Shown one piece after another: positions 62,294 to 64,000 of a DNA stretch of 64,000 bases. The position numbers and the translations under genes are program-made. Source of the DNA: Glycomyces sp. TRM65418 (lineage in GTDB: Bacteria > Actinomycetota > Actinomycetes > Mycobacteriales > Micromonosporaceae); the NCBI RefSeq assembly GCF_019710475.1, contig NZ_JAJFAX010000001.1, positions 868,001 to 932,000 of the forward strand, read 5' to 3'. The notes under the pieces were generated by a model, which saw nothing but the letters and a program-made list of their open reading frames with translations, had not been told where the DNA came from and made no database searches. Position 1 is the stretch's first letter. Every line of letters starts with the position of its first letter.

Positions 62294-62325
62294 GACGGGG
62301 AGGGGCCGAGCGGCCCCTCCCCGTC
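62294..62325. terminator. Bidirectional terminator
   Basis: Perfect 15-bp stem, GACGGGGAGGGGCCG / CGGCCCCTCCCCGTC, with an AG centre, between the PLD-like and ABC permease genes. Confidence 0.8.
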
Positions 62326-62343
62326 TGCGTGTTCGTCCGGTGC

Positions 62344-63288
62344 TCAGCCCTTGACCGAGCCTGCGAGCAGCCCGCGCACGAAGTAGCGCTGGAGCAGCAG
62401 GAAGACCACGAGCGGCACGATGATCGCGATGAAGGCCGCGGCGGGAAGCCGCGTCCAGCCGAAGCCCCAGGTCCCGGCCATGTCGCCGAGGACGGCGGTG
62501 AGCGGCCGGGTGGCCTCGCCGGGGGCGAAGGTGCGGCCGACGAGGAAGTCGTTCCACACCCACAGGAACTGGAAGATCGCGATGGACGCCAGCGCCGGGG
62601 TCACCAGCGGCAGGACCACCTTGCGGAATATCTGCGAGTGGGTCGCGCCGTCGATGCGGGCGGCCTCCATGACGTCTCCGGGAAGCTCGCGCATGAAGTT
62701 GTGCAGCAGGAAGATCGCCAGTGGGAGGCCGAAGATCGAGTGCGCGATCCAGACTTGCACGATCGTGTAGACGCCGTCGAGGTCCCATGCGGGCATGAGC
62801 GTGAAGTCGCCGATGTGCAGGCCGCGGCTGAAGATGGACAGCAGCGGGATGAGCGCCATCTGGAGCGGGACGACCTGGAGGGCGAAGATGCCGATGTACA
62901 GGGCGTTCCGACCCCGGAAGTTGATCCACGACAGGGCGTAGGCGGCCAGCGCGGCGAACGTGACCGGCACGAGCACGCCGATGATCGTGATGACGACCGT
63001 GTTGATCAGGTTGACGAAGAGCCCGCCGCCCTGGGAGTCCGAGTAGAGGACGTAGTTGTAGTTGTAGAGGCTGATCTCGGGATCGGTGAAGAAGGTCCAC
63101 CACCCGGAGGTGCGGATCTCCTGGTCGGGCCGCAGCGAGTTGATGAACAGCCCGAAGGTGGGAATCGTCCACAGTACGGCGATGAGGAGGGCGACGACGC
63201 TGGCGACCCGGCTGGACAGCATCCGGCGCAGGCGGTCGCCGCGGGTCTCGCCGATGCGTGCGGCCTGCTCGCGTGCTGCGGCGGTCAT
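62344..63288 (-). CDS. Sugar ABC transporter permease (MalG type)
   Basis: 314-residue inner-membrane subunit of a carbohydrate-uptake (CUT1) transporter. Six hydrophobic helices are visible; the EAA loop EAARIDGATHSQIF (cytoplasmic contact with the ATPase) and the C-terminal RYFVRGLLAGSVKG are typical. The ATG at 63288 overlaps the stop of the other permease by four bases (ATGA). The sugar is unknown, and no ATPase or binding protein is in the window. The binding protein is expected beyond the right edge. Confidence 0.92.
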   Translation of the reverse strand: MTAAAREQAARIGETRGDRLRRMLSSRVASVVALLIAVLWTIPTFGLFINSLRPDQEIRTSGWWTFFTDPEISLYNYNYVLYSDSQGGGLFVNLINTVVITIIGVLVPVTFAALAAYALSWINFRGRNALYIGIFALQVVPLQMALIPLLSIFSRGLHIGDFTLMPAWDLDGVYTIVQVWIAHSIFGLPLAIFLLHNFMRELPGDVMEAARIDGATHSQIFRKVVLPLVTPALASIAIFQFLWVWNDFLVGRTFAPGEATRPLTAVLGDMAGTWGFGWTRLPAAAFIAIIVPLVVFLLLQRYFVRGLLAGSVKG

Positions 63289-64000
63289 CGGGCCTCCAGT
63301 TCTTGGCGCCGCATGTTGCGCACCTGGTAGATGACGACGGGGACGACGAGCAGGAACAGCAGCACGGCCAGGGTGGCGCCGCGGCCGTCGTTGTTGAGGC
63401 GGAAGGCCTGCTCGACCATGTTGTGGGCGAGGACGTCGGTGCCGTAATGGCCTTGGGTCATGGCGCGCACGATGTCGAAGAGCTTGAGCGTGGCGATGAA
63501 GACGGTGACGGCGACGACGACGATGGCCGAGCGGATCGAGGGGACCGTGATGTTCCAGAAGATCTGCGCGGGTTTGGCGCCGTCGATGCGTGCGGCCTCG
63601 ATCATCTCGATCGGCACGCCCTTGAGCGCGGCGGAGAGGACCACGGTGGCGAAGCCGACCTCGATCCAGATGAGGACGACCATGAGCAGGAAGTTGTTCA
63701 TGGGGAACTCGGTGAGCCAGTTGACCGGCTGGAGCCCGAGGCCGCGGAGCACCGCGTTGAGCAGGCCGATCTGGTTCTCGCCGGTGCCGCTGTACTGGTA
63801 GACGAACTTCCAGATGATGGAGGCGCCCACGAAGGAGATGCCCATGGGGAGGAAGACCAGGGCCTTGTAGACGCGCTCCCCGGTCCGGCCGTCGATGAGG
63901 ACGGCGTAGACGAGGCCGAGCGCGGTCGACAGCAGCGGGACGACGATGATCCACAGTGCGGTGTTGATGAGGATCTGCAGGGCGTCGGGGTCGCTGACGG
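63285..64000 (-). CDS. Sugar ABC transporter permease (MalF type), 5' end missing
   Basis: The frame is open to the window edge, so the first part of the gene is outside. The visible 238 residues include LQILINTALWIIVVPLLSTA, VYKALVFLPMGISFVGASII and the EAA loop EAARIDGAKPAQIFWNITVP, diagnostic of MalF-like permeases. An internal ATG at 63845 is not the start, because strong family sequence continues upstream of it. Coupled to the MalG-type gene. Confidence 0.92.
   Translation of the reverse strand, partial: VSDPDALQILINTALWIIVVPLLSTALGLVYAVLIDGRTGERVYKALVFLPMGISFVGASIIWKFVYQYSGTGENQIGLLNAVLRGLGLQPVNWLTEFPMNNFLLMVVLIWIEVGFATVVLSAALKGVPIEMIEAARIDGAKPAQIFWNITVPSIRSAIVVVAVTVFIATLKLFDIVRAMTQGHYGTDVLAHNMVEQAFRLNNDGRGATLAVLLFLLVVPVVIYQVRNMRRQELEAR

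Noticed and set aside
63285..63845. Complete 186-residue permease starting at ATG 63845
   Set aside because: Family sequence continues in frame upstream (VYKALVFLP and a preceding helix) to the window edge, so the gene is only cut by the window.

Overview
This 64 kb window is chromosomal DNA of a high-GC Gram-positive actinomycete. GTG and TTG starts are common, many starts have no leader, terminators are GC-rich hairpins mostly without a U-tract, and there are clgR-pspA-pspM, XRE/DUF5753 with DUF397, ThyX and GpsI-type PNPase genes. The block from pspM to ribF follows, from memory, much of the gene order of Mycobacterium tuberculosis Rv2743c to Rv2786c. A family such as Glycomycetaceae is possible, but the genus cannot be fixed from sequence reading alone. 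No rRNA, tRNA, CRISPR array, transposase or integrase was seen.

Layout. 1-1.6 kb: 3' part of the 2-oxoglutarate dehydrogenase E2 gene. 1.7-9.1 kb: accessory stretch of small hypothetical genes, a methyltransferase, an XRE/DUF397 pair, a DUF397 remnant, a DUF6236 gene, a thioesterase and a PD-(D/E)XK-like gene without a normal start. 9.2-17.3 kb: flavin reductase, FAD dehydrogenase, a class A penicillin-binding protein, and a divergent PLP deaminase/aldolase and sugar-lactone oxidase pair. 17.5-26.2 kb: a run of co-directional genes coding for a RibD-like reductase, a HerA/DUF87 ATPase, SbcD (Mre11), SbcC (Rad50), a Tat/lipoprotein beta-carbonic anhydrase, a NurA-like nuclease and an SRPBCC protein. 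26.3-31.6 kb: secreted Apf-like muralytic protein, PadR/HAAS regulator pair, gltX and an FAH-family hydrolase. 31.7-35.7 kb: secreted beta-propeller, citramalate synthase behind a candidate attenuator, and an LPTTG surface protein. 35.8-44.1 kb: pspM-pspA-clgR, pgsA-rimO, a lipoprotein and ftsK. 44.2-60.9 kb: SDR, two tandem paralogous membrane proteins, rnj-dapA-thyX, an RHH/DUF4097 operon, small envelope proteins, dapB-pepR-pnp and rpsO-ribF. 61-64 kb: a secreted PLD-like protein and two sugar ABC permeases, the last running off the window.

Most notable. (1) The archaeal-style set HerA, Mre11, Rad50 and NurA occurs together in a bacterial locus; these proteins would form a DNA-end-resection machine. 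(2) A recurrent leaderless promoter architecture: a TANNNT-like -10 box ends six (sometimes seven) bases before the start codon at about ten genes. (3) A U-tracted hairpin, a short leader ORF and a 9-bp alternative pairing upstream of citramalate synthase look like transcription attenuation; it could also just terminate the upstream gene. (4) Small tandem duplications sit exactly at the 3' ends of rnj and dapB, and a membrane-protein gene is duplicated together with its terminator.

All identifications come from motifs and recalled family features; no database search was run.
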